Source: Halobacillus salinarum (lineage in GTDB: Bacteria > Bacillota > Bacilli > Bacillales > Halobacillaceae). Taken from it: a DNA stretch of 64,000 nt. The notes under the pieces are model-generated. The model ran no database searches. It saw only the letters and a program-made list of their open reading frames with translations, and was not told where the DNA came from. Positions 31,114 to 41,253 of the stretch are shown piece after piece. The first letter of the stretch is position 1, and every line of letters begins with the position of its first letter. The translations under genes and the position numbers were made by a program. Location of the stretch: positions 310,001 to 374,000 of the forward strand of contig NZ_CP095073.1 in the NCBI RefSeq assembly GCF_022919095.1. Reading direction: 5' to 3'.

Positions 31114-31265
31114 ATATTATATATATTTTTTATTTATAAAAACTAGTAATAGTAATAGTATAGGCTGTGAATTTGTGGATAACTGCATAAACGTCATCGG
31201 ACCCACTCTGTCCACATGTGGATAAATTGTTGATACGTGTGGTTCAGTTATTCACAGTATTCAGG
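31114..31265. other. oriC part 2: DUE, DnaA-trio-like tract and DnaA boxes
   Basis: Between dnaA and dnaN. AT-rich DNA (31112-31140) is followed by TAGTAATAGTAATAGTATAG (31144-31163), which fits tandem DnaA-trio motifs. Then come DnaA boxes: TGTGGATAA at 31174-31182 and 31217-31225 (exact), TTATTCACA at 31248-31256 (8/9), plus CTGTCCACA at 31208-31216. The order AT-rich DNA, trios, boxes matches the basal unwinding site of Bacillus oriC, which lies downstream of dnaA. Confidence 0.8.
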
Positions 31266-32621
31266 TTAGATCGATTTCAGCTGTTCTTTGATTTCTTCCA
31301 GTTCACGCTGAAGCTGTTGATCCGAACCGATCATTTTTGAAATTTTTTCATGCGCATGGATGACGGTCGTATGGTCACGTCCCCCGAACTCTTCCCCAAT
31401 TTTCGGCAGGGAATAATCTGTCAGTTCGCGAGATAAATACATGGCGATCTGTCTCGGAAATGCAATGGATTTCGTACGCTTCTTCGCTGGGAAGTCTTCT
31501 AATCTTACATTGTATTTCTCTCCAACCATCTCCTGGATTGCTTCAATCGTGATCACCCGTGGTTTTGAGCTTGGAATGATATCCTTTAAAGCTTCTGCGG
31601 CAAGCGATGCGTTAATATCCCTGTTAATCAGAGAAGAGTAGGCAACGACGCGGATCAGCGCTCCTTCAAGCTCTCGAATATTCGTGTCGATTTGATTGGC
31701 GATATAAAGCATGACTTCATTGGGAATGTCGAGCCCTTCTGCTTTTGCTTTTTTCCTCAGGATGGCGATTCTTGTTTCAAGATCCGGGGGCGTAATGTCG
31801 GTAATTAAGCCCCATTCAAACCTGGAGCGGAGCCGGTCTTCAAGCGTCGGAATTTCCTTCGGCGGCCGGTCGCTGGAAATGACAATCTGCTTGCTTTCTT
31901 CATGAAGCGTATTGAAAGTATGGAAAAATTCCTCCTGCGTTTGTTCTTTACCTGCCAGGAATTGAATATCGTCGATTAACAGGACGTCTACGCTTCGATA
32001 CTTATTGCGGAAGTTGACGGCTTTGTTATCACGAATCGAATTAATAAATTCGTTAGTGAACTTTTCAGATGACAAATAAACCACTTTCGCATTTGGGTTA
32101 TGATCCAATACATAATGGCCGATGGCATGCATTAAGTGGGTTTTTCCAAGCCCTACGCCCCCGTAAATAAATAGAGGATTGTAAGCTTTCGCCGGCGCTT
32201 CCGCTACAGCGAGCGAGGCTGCGTGGGCAAAACGGTTTCCAGATCCAATAACGAACGTATCAAACGTATATTTGGAATTCAGCATACTTTGCGGAGATTC
32301 TTCGCTGCCGTTATTTTTTACATCAGGAATTTTTTTGGAGGAAAGCTTCACATCCTCTAAAGAGTCATCTTTCGTTTCCGGGATGATGAATTTTGTTTCC
32401 AGTCCCACCCCTGTCACTTCCTGCAGCGTTTCCGTAATTAATCCTTCGTACTGATTCTCCAGCCAATCCCGGGCAAATTCATTCGGTGCAACAATGGTTA
32501 ACGTATTTTCATTAAGGGAGTCTGCTTTTGTCGCCTTGAGCCAAGTTTCAAAACTAGGTTTACTTATTTTTTCTTTTATTTTCTCCAAGGTGTTGTCCCA
32601 AAGTTCGTGAATGTTTTCCAA
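31266..32621 (-). CDS. dnaA: Chromosomal replication initiator DnaA
   Basis: 451 residues. Domain I is at the N-terminus ([20 protein letters not shown]). The AAA+ domain has Walker [16 protein letters not shown], Walker [13 protein letters not shown] and sensor motifs. The C-terminal HTH domain has the DnaA signature [15 protein letters not shown], which binds DnaA boxes. Translation begins at TTG 32621 with AAAGGGGTG upstream. It is flanked on both sides by DnaA-box clusters, so initiation and autoregulation are expected. Confidence 0.98.
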   Translation of the reverse strand: MENIHELWDNTLEKIKEKISKPSFETWLKATKADSLNENTLTIVAPNEFARDWLENQYEGLITETLQEVTGVGLETKFIIPETKDDSLEDVKLSSKKIPDVKNNGSEESPQSMLNSKYTFDTFVIGSGNRFAHAASLAVAEAPAKAYNPLFIYGGVGLGKTHLMHAIGHYVLDHNPNAKVVYLSSEKFTNEFINSIRDNKAVNFRNKYRSVDVLLIDDIQFLAGKEQTQEEFFHTFNTLHEESKQIVISSDRPPKEIPTLEDRLRSRFEWGLITDITPPDLETRIAILRKKAKAEGLDIPNEVMLYIANQIDTNIRELEGALIRVVAYSSLINRDINASLAAEALKDIIPSSKPRVITIEAIQEMVGEKYNVRLEDFPAKKRTKSIAFPRQIAMYLSRELTDYSLPKIGEEFGGRDHTTVIHAHEKISKMIGSDQQLQRELEEIKEQLKSI

Positions 32622-33305
32622 ATTGTTTCACCCCTTTCTTCATAAATGGAAAACAAAAAAGCCTTCCGTTCACTTTTTCGAACGATTCGAAGGGATCGAA
32701 AGGCATTCGTATCATCTTTGTATAAGAATGTCGAAAGAAATAGCTTCTAATTCGGTGTGGATGAAAATGAATTGATTTCATAGGGTTATAGATTGTTATT
32801 TTCATTATCCACAAATCTGTGAATAACTGCATAAACAATCGTGTTAATAAATGTCCACATCTTATCCACAGACTGTGGAAAAATAATTTTATGCACAGAA
32901 GCATTTCACGGTTAAACACAAATATAATACCAGATAAAGTCTTTAGTTGCAATGATTCATTCTCACTTATCCACAGCAGCAACAGCGTGTAGACATCTTT
33001 TGTCCACATAGATAGAATTTGTGGTTAGCTTGTCGATATTTGCTGTGGACAGTCAGAAGCGGTCGAAAATTTATCAACAGCTTTTGTGGATGTTCGCTAA
33101 AAGACTCTATTTTTTTATAACTTTTTCTCGCTCATTATTCAAGGTGTTATGTAACAGAAACTGTTATATAACGGTGGTGGTTTAGTAAAAGGTCGTAAAT
33201 AAGCATTGACAGTTAGGAAGGTCTTTGCTTATAATTATCGGGACTGCCTTTTAAATGTTATGAATGTTTTAGTTAAGGGAATTTTCCTCAGGAGGTGTAT
33301 ATATA
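32622..33305. other. oriC part 1: DnaA-box cluster upstream of dnaA
   Basis: 684-base gene-free region between dnaA and rpmH. Exact TTATCCACA boxes are at 32805-32813, 32862-32870 and 32967-32975. Near matches (8/9) are at 32818-32826 (TGTGAATAA), 32874-32882, 33000-33008 and 33071-33079; weaker ones are at 32851, 33044 and 33085. This is the incA/incB-type part of a bipartite Bacillus origin. The dnaA and rpmH promoters also lie here. Confidence 0.93.
33206..33235 (+). promoter_or_regulatory. rpmH promoter
   Basis: TTGACA (33206-33211), 18-base spacer, TATAAT (33230-33235): a near-perfect sigma-A promoter about 70 bases before rpmH. Confidence 0.88.
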
Positions 33306-33440
33306 ATGAAACGCACATTTCAACCAAATACTCGTAAGCGTAAAAAAGTACACGGCTTCCGTGCACGCATGAGCACTAAGAACGGTCGTAAAGTCCTTGC
33401 TCGCCGTCGTCGCAAAGGGAGAAAAGTTTTATCAGCCTAG
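33306..33440 (+). CDS. rpmH: 50S ribosomal protein L34
   Basis: 44-residue, extremely basic protein ([22 protein letters not shown] ... [17 protein letters not shown]), the exact usual length of L34. AGGAGGTG lies about 8 bases before the ATG and a consensus promoter is upstream. It is the first gene right of oriC, as across bacteria, followed by rnpA. Confidence 0.97.
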   Translation: MKRTFQPNTRKRKKVHGFRARMSTKNGRKVLARRRRKGRKVLSA

Positions 33441-33473
33441 GCCACTGAACACTATCAGTGGTCTTTTTTTCTA
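33441..33473 (+). terminator. Terminator after rpmH
   Basis: CCACTGA-ACACTA-TCAGTGG stem followed by TCTTTTTTT, between rpmH and rnpA. It probably makes the downstream genes less abundant than rpmH. Confidence 0.82.
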
Positions 33474-33519
33474 ATTGTCAGTCGTGTGCTGACTGAGAAT
33501 TATGGAGGGACGATCATCC

Positions 33520-33867
33520 ATGAAGAAAGCCTACAGAATTAAAAAGAATAAAGAATTTCAAGAAGTATTTCAGCATGGTCAGTCGTTCGCCAATCGACAG
33601 CTTGTCCTCTATTATCGGCAGAAGAAGGATCAGCCTCACTTCAGATTTGGTCTCTCTGTAAGTAAAAGAATTGGGACGGCGGTCGTCCGTAACCAGGTGA
33701 AAAGATACTTAAGACAAGCCTTTCTTGAATTGGAAGGGCAGATTTTACAAGACTATGATTTTGTGATCATCGCGAGAAATCCAGCCAGCCGAATGGATTT
33801 TCAAGAGATTAAAAAGAGCTTGACCCATGTGTTGAGCCGCTCCCGATTGTTAAAAAAAAGATCGTGA
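33520..33867 (+). CDS. rnpA: Ribonuclease P protein component
   Basis: 115 residues starting [20 protein letters not shown], with the RNR signature region [28 protein letters not shown]. It is the basic protein subunit that helps RNase P RNA mature tRNA 5' ends. ATG 33520 with GGAGGG 10 bases upstream is preferred to the frame start at 33502. Confidence 0.96.
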   Translation: MKKAYRIKKNKEFQEVFQHGQSFANRQLVLYYRQKKDQPHFRFGLSVSKRIGTAVVRNQVKRYLRQAFLELEGQILQDYDFVIIARNPASRMDFQEIKKSLTHVLSRSRLLKKRS

Positions 33868-33954
33868 ACTTATTTATATAGAATTATCACGTGAAATAAT
33901 GCTAAACTGTTGGGTAGAAACCCCGAAGAGTGGATTGATAAGGAGGAAGGGACG

Positions 33955-34716
33955 TTGCGTAACAAGATATTGGCACTGCTTGTGTTTACAGGGGTGCTTA
34001 CGTTCTTATCCGGGTGTTCGCAAGTGAACCAGGACATAACCGCGGATAGTACGGGATTTTGGAATGAATATATCGTTTATCCATTATCACAAACCTTAAT
34101 GTTTTTTGCCGATTTATTTGGAAATAGTTATGGATTAGCGATTATCGTCGTTACTATAATTATTCGTGTACTATTGCTTCCTCTAAACGTGAAGCAATTA
34201 AAAAGTTCAAAAGCCATGCAGGATATTCAGCCTGAAATAAAAGAATTAAGAGCGAAATACAGCTCAAAGGATGCCCAGACACAGCAAAAGCTTCAGCAGG
34301 AAACGATGCAGCTTTTCCAAAAGAACGGGGTGAATCCTTTAGCCGGATGTCTGCCGATTATTGTACAAATGCCGATTTTAATCGGGTTTTACCATGCGAT
34401 CATGAGAACCCATGAAATCCAGGAGCACAGCTTTCTATGGCTGCAGCTTGGTGAATCAGATCCCTTCCTGGCCATATTGACTGCAGGGACTACGTTCCTT
34501 CAGCAGAAATTAATGATGGCAGGCGGCGGCACAGCCCAGAACCCACAAATGCAGATGATGCTTTACGTCATGCCGTTAATGATCGGGACGTTTGCATTCT
34601 TCTTCCCATCCGCCCTTGCGTTATACTGGATCGTGGGTAACTTTGTCATGATTATGCAGACCATCTTTATCCGAAAACCTATGATGAAAGACGTGACAGG
34701 AGGAACTGAAAAGTGA
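33955..34716 (+). CDS. spoIIIJ: YidC/SpoIIIJ membrane protein insertase
   Basis: 253-residue lipoprotein and polytopic membrane protein of the YidC/Oxa1 family. It has a signal peptide with lipobox LSGC, five transmembrane segments, a cytoplasmic Lys/Gln-rich loop ([23 protein letters not shown]) and [10 protein letters not shown]-like C-terminus. It inserts membrane proteins; the SpoIIIJ paralogue is needed for sigma-G activation in the forespore. Start is TTG 33955 with AAGGAGGAAGGGACG directly upstream. jag overlaps its stop codon. Confidence 0.94.
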   Translation: MRNKILALLVFTGVLTFLSGCSQVNQDITADSTGFWNEYIVYPLSQTLMFFADLFGNSYGLAIIVVTIIIRVLLLPLNVKQLKSSKAMQDIQPEIKELRAKYSSKDAQTQQKLQQETMQLFQKNGVNPLAGCLPIIVQMPILIGFYHAIMRTHEIQEHSFLWLQLGESDPFLAILTAGTTFLQQKLMMAGGGTAQNPQMQMMLYVMPLMIGTFAFFFPSALALYWIVGNFVMIMQTIFIRKPMMKDVTGGTEK

Positions 34717-35327
34717 AGCAGATGACTGCTACTGGTGCTACAGTTGAAGAGGCGATCCAGTCAGCCCTGGAGCAATTACAAACCTCCAGGGACAAAGTGA
34801 ACGTCGATATTATTGATGAAGGTAAAAAAGGGTTTCTAGGCTTTGGCACAAAGCCGGCAATCGCTAAAGTATCGATCATTCAAGATCCGGTTCAGGACGC
34901 TGAAACATTCATCTTAGACGTAGCAGAAAAAATGGGGGCTCCTGTAGAAGTAAAATCAGAAGTCCACGATCGCGACATTTCCATGGAGTTATTGGGCGAG
35001 AGCATCGCCTTGTTAATTGGGAAACGCGGACAAACCTTGAACTCACTGCAGTATTTAGTTCAGCTTGTAGTCAATCGTGAATCAGACCAATATTACACCG
35101 TCATGCTGGATGCGGAAGGGTATAGAAAGCGGCGTAAAGAAACGCTTGAAACTCTTGCCCACCGCCTGGCTGAAAAAGCGGTGCGCATAGGAGACGAAGT
35201 AAAGCTTGAACCGATGCCCTCCTATGAAAGGAAAATCATTCACACCGCTCTGCAGGATCATGAAAAGGTAAAGACTGACTCAAGCGGCAATGATCCGAAA
35301 CGTTACGTGGTCATTCAACCGTTGTAA
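34713..35327 (+). CDS. jag: RNA-binding protein Jag/KhpB
   Basis: 204 residues: Jag-N domain ([22 protein letters not shown]...[10 protein letters not shown]), then a KH-like domain ([22 protein letters not shown]) and an R3H domain ([17 protein letters not shown]...[14 protein letters not shown]). It binds RNA and, in Firmicutes, forms a pair with KhpA affecting cell elongation; it is named for association with SpoIIIJ. Its GTG start overlaps the spoIIIJ stop, with AGGAGG 8 bases upstream. Confidence 0.95.
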   Translation: MKQMTATGATVEEAIQSALEQLQTSRDKVNVDIIDEGKKGFLGFGTKPAIAKVSIIQDPVQDAETFILDVAEKMGAPVEVKSEVHDRDISMELLGESIALLIGKRGQTLNSLQYLVQLVVNRESDQYYTVMLDAEGYRKRRKETLETLAHRLAEKAVRIGDEVKLEPMPSYERKIIHTALQDHEKVKTDSSGNDPKRYVVIQPL

Positions 35328-35337
35328 GAAGAAAAAG

Positions 35338-35374
35338 AACTTCTGTCTAAGGAATTAGGCAGAAGTATTTTTTT
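35338..35374 (+). terminator. Terminator of the rnpA-spoIIIJ-jag operon
   Basis: ACTTCTGTCTAA and TTAGGCAGAAGT pair (one mismatch) and are followed by ATTTTTTT. Confidence 0.82.
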
Positions 35375-35406
35375 GTGCTCCAATAGGGAATAAGCGGTTA
35401 TACACA

Positions 35407-35526
35407 TGTGGATAATGGATAATAGAAAAACGACAGCAAAAAAGCTGTTGATATCTTTTCAAAACACCCGGGCATGTGGTATTCTAGTTAATTAGTGACT
35501 ACAGTCAAACATTCAAGTGTGGATAA
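35407..35526. promoter_or_regulatory. Two exact DnaA boxes upstream of mnmE
   Basis: TGTGGATAA occurs at 35407-35415 and at 35518-35526, both perfect 9-mers in the same orientation, 2 kb right of the oriC cluster and inside the mnmE leader. Confidence 0.7.
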
Positions 35527-35562
35527 CTATAAATCAATTTGGAAAGAGGGAGGTGAGCGCGA

Positions 35563-36939
35563 GTGGAAACCGATACAATTACGGCGATTTCCACCCCGAT
35601 GGGAGAAGGAGCGATCGCGATCGTCCGTTTAAGCGGATCAGAAGCTGTCGCCATAGCCGATCGTTTGTTTCAAGGGAGAGATTTGCAGGCTGTCGATTCG
35701 CATACGATGCATTACGGGAAATTGATCGATCCTGAAACGGACGAAGTGGCTGAAGAGGTTATGGTCTCCGTGATGCGTGCACCTAGAACATTTACGAGGG
35801 AAGACATCGTTGAAATCAATTGCCACGGCGGGCTTGTGTCCGTGAATCGTGTGCTTGAAATTGCACTCGAAAGCGGTGCCCGTCTGGCAGAGCCCGGAGA
35901 ATTTACGAAGCGCGCCTTCTTAAACGGCCGGATCGATTTGTCCCAGGCAGAAGCCGTAATGGACTTGATCCGTGCCAAGACGGACCGGGCTATGAATGTC
36001 GCATTAAAACAAATGGATGGGCGTTTATCAAGACTGATTCAGGATTTAAGACAAAAACTGCTGGAAACGCTCGCCCACGTGGAAGTCAACATCGATTACC
36101 CTGAATACGACGATGTGGAAGAAATGTCTCACGAAATGATGAAGGTAAAAACCAATGAAGTCCATAAAGAAGTCGAGCAGCTGTTAGAAACAGCACGCCA
36201 GGGAAAAATTTTACGAGAAGGTCTGGCTACAGCAATCATCGGCCGGCCGAACGTCGGCAAATCCTCGCTTATGAATGCGCTTGTCCATGAAAATAAGGCG
36301 ATCGTAACAGAAATCCCCGGAACAACGAGAGATGTGATCGAGGAATACGTTAACGTCCGCGGGGTGCCGCTCAGGCTCGTTGATACGGCAGGAATCAGGG
36401 AAACGGAAGATATTGTAGAACGAATTGGTGTAGAACGCTCAAGGCAGGTATTACAAGAAGCGGATCTGATTCTGCTTGTGTTAAACTATGGAGATGAGTT
36501 TACAGAAGAAGACGCGAAGCTTTTTGAAGCAATTGATGATATGAATGTCATTGTCATCGTTAATAAAATGGATTTAGAGCCACGGTTGGATATCGACCGG
36601 GTGAAGGTGCTCGCTGCGGATCACCCTGTGATTACAACGGCTCTGATTCGTGAAGAAGGCATCGACCAGCTGGAAGAAGCGATCTCTGACACCTTCTTTG
36701 AAGGAGAGCTTGATTCAGGCGACATGACGTACGTGTCCAATGTCCGCCACGTCCAGCTGTTGAAACAAGCGAAGGAAGCTCTAGAAGATGCCCAGCACGG
36801 GATGGAAATGGGTGTGCCCTTAGACGTGGTACAGATCGATGTGACGAGAACGTGGGAGATCCTGGGAGAAATCGTTGGAGATACCGTTCATGATAGTTTA
36901 ATCGACCAGCTGTTTTCCCAATTCTGTCTTGGAAAATAA
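35563..36939 (+). CDS. mnmE: tRNA modification GTPase MnmE (TrmE)
   Basis: 458 residues. The N-terminal tetrahydrofolate-binding domain ([21 protein letters not shown]) is followed by a helical domain with the inserted G domain: P-loop [34 protein letters not shown]. The C-terminus ends FCLGK with the catalytic Cys of the CxGK motif. With MnmG it makes cmnm5U34 in tRNA wobble positions. Start is GTG 35563 behind GGGAGGTGAG. Confidence 0.97.
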   Translation: METDTITAISTPMGEGAIAIVRLSGSEAVAIADRLFQGRDLQAVDSHTMHYGKLIDPETDEVAEEVMVSVMRAPRTFTREDIVEINCHGGLVSVNRVLEIALESGARLAEPGEFTKRAFLNGRIDLSQAEAVMDLIRAKTDRAMNVALKQMDGRLSRLIQDLRQKLLETLAHVEVNIDYPEYDDVEEMSHEMMKVKTNEVHKEVEQLLETARQGKILREGLATAIIGRPNVGKSSLMNALVHENKAIVTEIPGTTRDVIEEYVNVRGVPLRLVDTAGIRETEDIVERIGVERSRQVLQEADLILLVLNYGDEFTEEDAKLFEAIDDMNVIVIVNKMDLEPRLDIDRVKVLAADHPVITTALIREEGIDQLEEAISDTFFEGELDSGDMTYVSNVRHVQLLKQAKEALEDAQHGMEMGVPLDVVQIDVTRTWEILGEIVGDTVHDSLIDQLFSQFCLGK

Positions 36940-36963
36940 AATTGTAAAAGGAGAGAAAACCAA

Positions 36964-38850
36964 ATGACTTATGATGCTGGCCATTATGATGTAATTGTCG
37001 TTGGCGCCGGTCATGCAGGGGTGGAGGCAGCGATTGCAGCTGCGAAACGCGGAGCAAAAACGCTGATGCTTACTCTCAACTTGGATATGGTGGCCTTTAT
37101 GCCGTGTAACCCGTCGATCGGCGGCCCTGCGAAAGGGATCGTTGTCCGTGAAGTCGATGCTCTCGGTGGTGCCATGGGTAAAGTCATTGATAAAACGCAT
37201 ATCCAAATGCGTTTGCTCAATACAAGAAAAGGCCCGGCTGTCCGCGCTTTGCGTGCGCAAGCCGACAAGCCTCTTTATATTAAAGAAATGAAACGGGTGC
37301 TTGAAAACCAGGAAAACTTGACGCTTCGCCAGGGCATGGTAGAAAGCCTGATGGTGGAAGACGACCAAATTAAAGGTGTCGTCACTGAAACAAAAGCTGC
37401 GTATTATGCACCTACCGTCATTGTGACGACCGGAACGTTCATGCGTGGAAAAGTCATCATCGGTGACTTGGCTTATGAAAGCGGACCGAATAACCAGCGG
37501 ACATCCGTCAGCTTATCGGAACAGCTTGAAGAGCTTGGTATAGAAATGGTCCGCTTTAAAACAGGCACACCGATGCGGGTGAACAGCCATACGGTGGATT
37601 ACTCTAAAACCGAAATTCAGCCCGGGGAAGAAGAACCGCGTTCCTTTTCGTATGAAACCACGGAATATATTACCGATCAAATCCCTTGCTGGCTGACCTA
37701 CACGACTGAAGAAACGCACAAAATTATTAATGATAATCTCAGTTTATCCGCGATGTATTCCGGAATGATTAAAGGTACCGGTCCGCGATACTGTCCTTCG
37801 ATCGAGGATAAAATCGTCCGCTTTAACGATAAACCGCGCCACCAGATTTTCCTTGAGCCGGAAGGAAGAGAGACGGAAGAAGTTTACGTGCAGGGCCTCT
37901 CTACCTCCTTGCCGGAATATGTTCAGAATGAAATGATGCGGACGGTTCCTGGTCTTGAAAATGCTGAAATCATGCGCGCCGGATACGCGATTGAATATGA
38001 TTCTGTTGTCCCGACGCAGCTGTGGCCAACCTTAGAAACAAAGAAAATAAGTGGTTTGTTTACAGCCGGCCAAATCAACGGTACGTCAGGCTATGAAGAA
38101 GCAGCCGGACAAGGCATTATGGCAGGTATTAATGCTGCTGCCAAAGCGCTGGATTTAGAGACGTTAATTCTTGACCGTTCCCAAGGCTACATCGGCGTCA
38201 TGATCGATGACCTTGTCACGAAAGGAACCGGTGAACCATATCGTCTGCTAACGTCACGCGCCGAATTCCGCCTGCTTCTCCGCCATGACAACGCGGATCT
38301 TCGTTTAACCGAAATCGGCCACAAGCTCGGCTTAATTTCTGATGAACGTTTTGCCCGGTTTGAAGAAAAGAAACGGCTGATTGAAGAAGAAAGAAACCGC
38401 CTAGAGAACGTAATTGTGAAAAACACCGAAGACGTCCAGGAAATCGTAAAAGCGGCTGGCGGAACTCCGCTGAAAGAAGCCGTCCGCGCGACCGACCTTT
38501 TGAAGCGTCCGGAAATGAACTATGCCCAAATCGAACAGATTTCCAAGAGCGACGTATCGCTGGCCGATGACGTCAAAGAACAAGTTGAAATTCAAGTGAA
38601 ATACCAGGGGTATATTAAAAAAGCCCTTGAACAAATTGACCGGATGAAGAAAATGGAATCCAAAGCCATCCCTGAAGACATTGATTATGATCAAATCAAT
38701 GGATTGGCGACAGAAGCACGCGACCGTTTAAAAGCCGTCCGCCCGCTTTCCGTTGGCCAGGCCTCTCGTGTATCCGGCGTAAATCCTGCCGATGTTTCCA
38801 TCTTGCTTGTGTACATTGAGCAAGGAAATATTGCCAGGGTTTCTGGTTAA
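36964..38850 (+). CDS. mnmG: tRNA modification enzyme MnmG (GidA)
   Basis: 628-residue FAD protein. The Rossmann motif is [19 protein letters not shown] at the N-terminus; GidA signatures are [22 protein letters not shown] and [16 protein letters not shown]. It partners MnmE in wobble uridine modification using FAD, folate and NADH. It lies 24 bases after mnmE with AAGGAGAG before its ATG, and rsmG follows 24 bases later. Confidence 0.97.
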   Translation: MTYDAGHYDVIVVGAGHAGVEAAIAAAKRGAKTLMLTLNLDMVAFMPCNPSIGGPAKGIVVREVDALGGAMGKVIDKTHIQMRLLNTRKGPAVRALRAQADKPLYIKEMKRVLENQENLTLRQGMVESLMVEDDQIKGVVTETKAAYYAPTVIVTTGTFMRGKVIIGDLAYESGPNNQRTSVSLSEQLEELGIEMVRFKTGTPMRVNSHTVDYSKTEIQPGEEEPRSFSYETTEYITDQIPCWLTYTTEETHKIINDNLSLSAMYSGMIKGTGPRYCPSIEDKIVRFNDKPRHQIFLEPEGRETEEVYVQGLSTSLPEYVQNEMMRTVPGLENAEIMRAGYAIEYDSVVPTQLWPTLETKKISGLFTAGQINGTSGYEEAAGQGIMAGINAAAKALDLETLILDRSQGYIGVMIDDLVTKGTGEPYRLLTSRAEFRLLLRHDNADLRLTEIGHKLGLISDERFARFEEKKRLIEEERNRLENVIVKNTEDVQEIVKAAGGTPLKEAVRATDLLKRPEMNYAQIEQISKSDVSLADDVKEQVEIQVKYQGYIKKALEQIDRMKKMESKAIPEDIDYDQINGLATEARDRLKAVRPLSVGQASRVSGVNPADVSILLVYIEQGNIARVSG

Positions 38851-38874
38851 AGACAGAGACGAAAGGATGGACTC

Positions 38875-39591
38875 ATGGATACAAATACCTTCCTCCAAGC
38901 ATTAAAAGAATACGATATTGAATTATCCGAAAAGCAGCAGCATCAGTTTCAGCAATACTTTCAGATTCTGGTGGAATGGAATGAAAAAATGAACCTGACG
39001 GCGATTACCGATGAACCCGGCGTGTATCTTAAGCACTTCTATGATTCATTAACAGCTGCTTTTTACTTTAATTTCAACCGGCCCCTGACCATTTGTGATG
39101 TCGGAGCCGGAGCAGGATTTCCGAGTCTTCCATTAAAGATTGTTTTCCCTGAACTCAAAGTGACCATTGTCGATTCGTTAAAAAAACGGATCACCTTTTT
39201 GAATCACTTAGCTCATGAACTTGAGTTGAAAGATGTCGCTTTTTATCATGATCGCGCGGAGAACTTCGGGAAAAATGCCAAGTTCAGGGAGCATTATGAC
39301 GTCGTAATGGCAAGAGCGGTCGCCCGCATGTCCGTGCTCAGTGAACTCTGCCTGCCGCTGGCGGCCAAAGGCGGACACTTTCTTGCGATGAAAGGTCCAA
39401 ATTTAAAAGAGGAAATGGAAGCTGCATCGGCTGCGATTCAAACCGTAGGCGGAGAAGTACAGAATGTCCACACCTTTTCCTTGCCTGAGGAAGATAGTGA
39501 AAGAAACATCGCGATTATTGAAAAACGCAGGAAAACACCGAAGAAGTACCCGCGTAAAGCAGGAACTCCTAATAAACAACCGATTCAATAA
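38875..39591 (+). CDS. rsmG: 16S rRNA m7G527 methyltransferase RsmG (GidB)
   Basis: 238-residue SAM-dependent methyltransferase. The SAM site is [21 protein letters not shown]; later [12 protein letters not shown] and the usual Lys-rich C-terminus ([19 protein letters not shown]). It methylates G527 of 16S rRNA, where loss gives low-level streptomycin resistance. It ends the mnmE-mnmG-rsmG operon at the hairpin at 39596. Confidence 0.96.
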   Translation: MDTNTFLQALKEYDIELSEKQQHQFQQYFQILVEWNEKMNLTAITDEPGVYLKHFYDSLTAAFYFNFNRPLTICDVGAGAGFPSLPLKIVFPELKVTIVDSLKKRITFLNHLAHELELKDVAFYHDRAENFGKNAKFREHYDVVMARAVARMSVLSELCLPLAAKGGHFLAMKGPNLKEEMEAASAAIQTVGGEVQNVHTFSLPEEDSERNIAIIEKRRKTPKKYPRKAGTPNKQPIQ

Positions 39592-39595
39592 AATC

Positions 39596-39632
39596 AAACC
39601 AGCCTCCCTGTCAACGGGTGGCTGGTTTTTTA
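39596..39632 (+). terminator. Terminator of mnmE-mnmG-rsmG
   Basis: ACCAGCC-CCC ... GGG-GGCTGGT stem followed by TTTTTT. Confidence 0.85.
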
Positions 39633-39686
39633 CGATCGAAGTATGGTGTGGCCGCAAAAAAAGCCTGGGTCGTAAACAAATGGTTT

Positions 39687-39700
39687 ATTTCCCCGGAAAT
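39687..39700. promoter_or_regulatory. Candidate Noc-binding site
   Basis: ATTTCCCCGGAAAT differs at one of 14 positions from the Noc-binding consensus ATTTCCCGGGAAAT of B. subtilis. It lies just after rsmG, outside any gene. Confidence 0.4.
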
Positions 39701-39830
39701 AATCTTCTGTTGGTCTTCTTTTCGGACTTTGCTGAATGAAGTAGGATAAAGATAAATGATTAGGAACGGAGACCATTTCTTTACTCGGTTCTTTATTTTG
39801 GACTAAGAGTAGGATAGGAGGAAAAGACTC

Positions 39831-40325
39831 ATGAAGATCGTTGTGATTGCCGATACCCACTTTAAAAAAGAAGTCAAGCTCCCGCAGCCATTGATTAACG
39901 CTTTACAAAAAGCCGATCTAATCATCCATGCCGGTGATTGGAAAACGCCTGCTCTCTATGAAGAACTCAAGCAGTATGCCCCGGTGGAAGGGGTGTATGG
40001 AAATATCGATGAAGAGGATATCCAAGCGCTTTTTCCAGATAAGCAAGTGCTTGACATCAAAGGGCACACCATCGGCTTAGTCCACGGTCACGGTGAAAAG
40101 AAAACGACTGAAAAACGAGTTGTTGAAGCGTTTCAAGACGAAGCTGTCGATCTTATTATCTTTGGGCATTCCCATTTACCGCTGCTTCGCTTTGTCGGTA
40201 AACGGCTGTTATTTAATCCAGGCTCGCCGACAGATAAACGCAGGATGCCTTATTATTCCTTCGGTGTGCTGACGATTGATGAGGAGCTGACGGCAAGCCA
40301 TCACTTCTTCCCCAGTAAGAAGTGA
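39831..40325 (+). CDS. YfcE/MJ0936-family metallophosphoesterase
   Basis: 164-residue calcineurin-like phosphodiesterase. Metal motifs are ADTH (residues 8-11), HAGDW (about 34-38), VYGNID (about 59-64), LVHGHG and FGHSHLPL. The compact single-domain form resembles YfcE/MJ0936, which cleaves simple phosphodiesters in vitro; the physiological substrate is unknown. AGGAGGAAAAG precedes the ATG. It is the first gene of the block separating rsmG from noc. Confidence 0.88.
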   Translation: MKIVVIADTHFKKEVKLPQPLINALQKADLIIHAGDWKTPALYEELKQYAPVEGVYGNIDEEDIQALFPDKQVLDIKGHTIGLVHGHGEKKTTEKRVVEAFQDEAVDLIIFGHSHLPLLRFVGKRLLFNPGSPTDKRRMPYYSFGVLTIDEELTASHHFFPSKK

Positions 40326-40440
40326 AAATAATTTTAATGAAAATTATAAAGTTATGAAAGGAATTTTACTAGTTAAGTCGAAGTAGTAAAGAGAACGCTT
40401 TCTTATAGTGTTTGAATAATAGAGTGAAAAGGGGATTTTT

Positions 40441-41202
40441 ATGAGTCAGAATCTATTTCGTTTGGATGGGAAAGTAGCTGCCGTAACAGGGGCGACACGA
40501 GGGATCGGTCGTTCTGTCGCAATCGCACTCGCTGAAGCCGGAGCCGATGTAGCGCTGTTACAGAGAAATCCAGATCAATTAGATGTCAAAAATGAAATCG
40601 AAAACCTGGGCCGGACGTGCCGTACGATACCATGTGATTTGAGTCAGACGGAACAAGTGAAAGAAGCCATTCCACAGGTGGTCTCTGAATTTGGAAAAAT
40701 TGATATTCTCGTGAACTGCGCCGGCATCCAGCGCCGTTCTCCATCGGTTGATTTTCCTGAAGAGGACTGGGATGAGGTTATTAATATTAACTTAAAAACG
40801 GTCTGGCTGTTATGCCAGCAGGCCGGCCGCTACATGGTTCCGCAAAAAAGCGGTAAGATTATTAACTTTGCTTCACTGCTTTCGTATCAGGGAGGAATCA
40901 CCGTTCCTGCCTATGCGGCCTCTAAAGGCGGTGTCTCCCAAGTAACGAAAGCGCTCTCCAATGAATGGGCGCAGCATAACGTAAATGTCAATGCGGTTGT
41001 ACCAGGCTATATTGCAACGGACATGAACACCGCTCTCATTAATGATGATAATCGAAACAAGCAGATCCTTGACCGCATCCCGGCAGGCGACTGGGGCAAG
41101 CCTGACGATTTCAAGGGCACGGCTGTATTTTTAGCCTCAGATGCATCGAACTATGTGCACGGCCATCAGTTAGCTGTTGATGGAGGCTGGCTGGGAAGAT
41201 AA
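40441..41202 (+). CDS. SDR oxidoreductase, KduD-like
   Basis: 253-residue classical short-chain dehydrogenase. The cofactor motif is TGATRGIGRS (residues about 16-25); NCAG follows, and the catalytic residues are Ser in NFASLLSYQ and Tyr/Lys in YAASK; it ends LAVDGGWLGR. The length and DGGWLGR/WxxP text are closest to KduD (2-dehydro-3-deoxy-D-gluconate 5-dehydrogenase)-like enzymes, but no pectin-degradation gene is nearby, so substrate is uncertain. AAAAGGGG lies before the ATG. Confidence 0.85.
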   Translation: MSQNLFRLDGKVAAVTGATRGIGRSVAIALAEAGADVALLQRNPDQLDVKNEIENLGRTCRTIPCDLSQTEQVKEAIPQVVSEFGKIDILVNCAGIQRRSPSVDFPEEDWDEVININLKTVWLLCQQAGRYMVPQKSGKIINFASLLSYQGGITVPAYAASKGGVSQVTKALSNEWAQHNVNVNAVVPGYIATDMNTALINDDNRNKQILDRIPAGDWGKPDDFKGTAVFLASDASNYVHGHQLAVDGGWLGR

Positions 41203-41217
41203 ACCCTTTCAGTCAAA

Positions 41218-41253
41218 GAAACCCTAAACCACTCTCGGTTTAGGGTTTCTTTT
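41218..41253. terminator. Bidirectional terminator between SDR and nei-like gene
   Basis: AAACCCTAAACC-ACTCTC-GGTTTAGGGTTT, a perfect 12-base stem with T and A flanks. It overlaps the 3' end of the converging glycosylase gene. Confidence 0.85.

Noticed and set aside
32560-33009. 149-codon minus-strand frame across oriC
   Set aside because: It spans the DnaA-box cluster and dnaA start, and its residues come from box sequence (WIRCGHLL, WIMKITIY).
33883-33898. ATTATCACGTGAAATA as a second parS
   Set aside because: Only 12 of 16 positions match and the left arm is poor.
37011-37368. Minus-strand frames across mnmG
   Set aside because: Shadows of mnmG; the plus-strand gene has full domain support.
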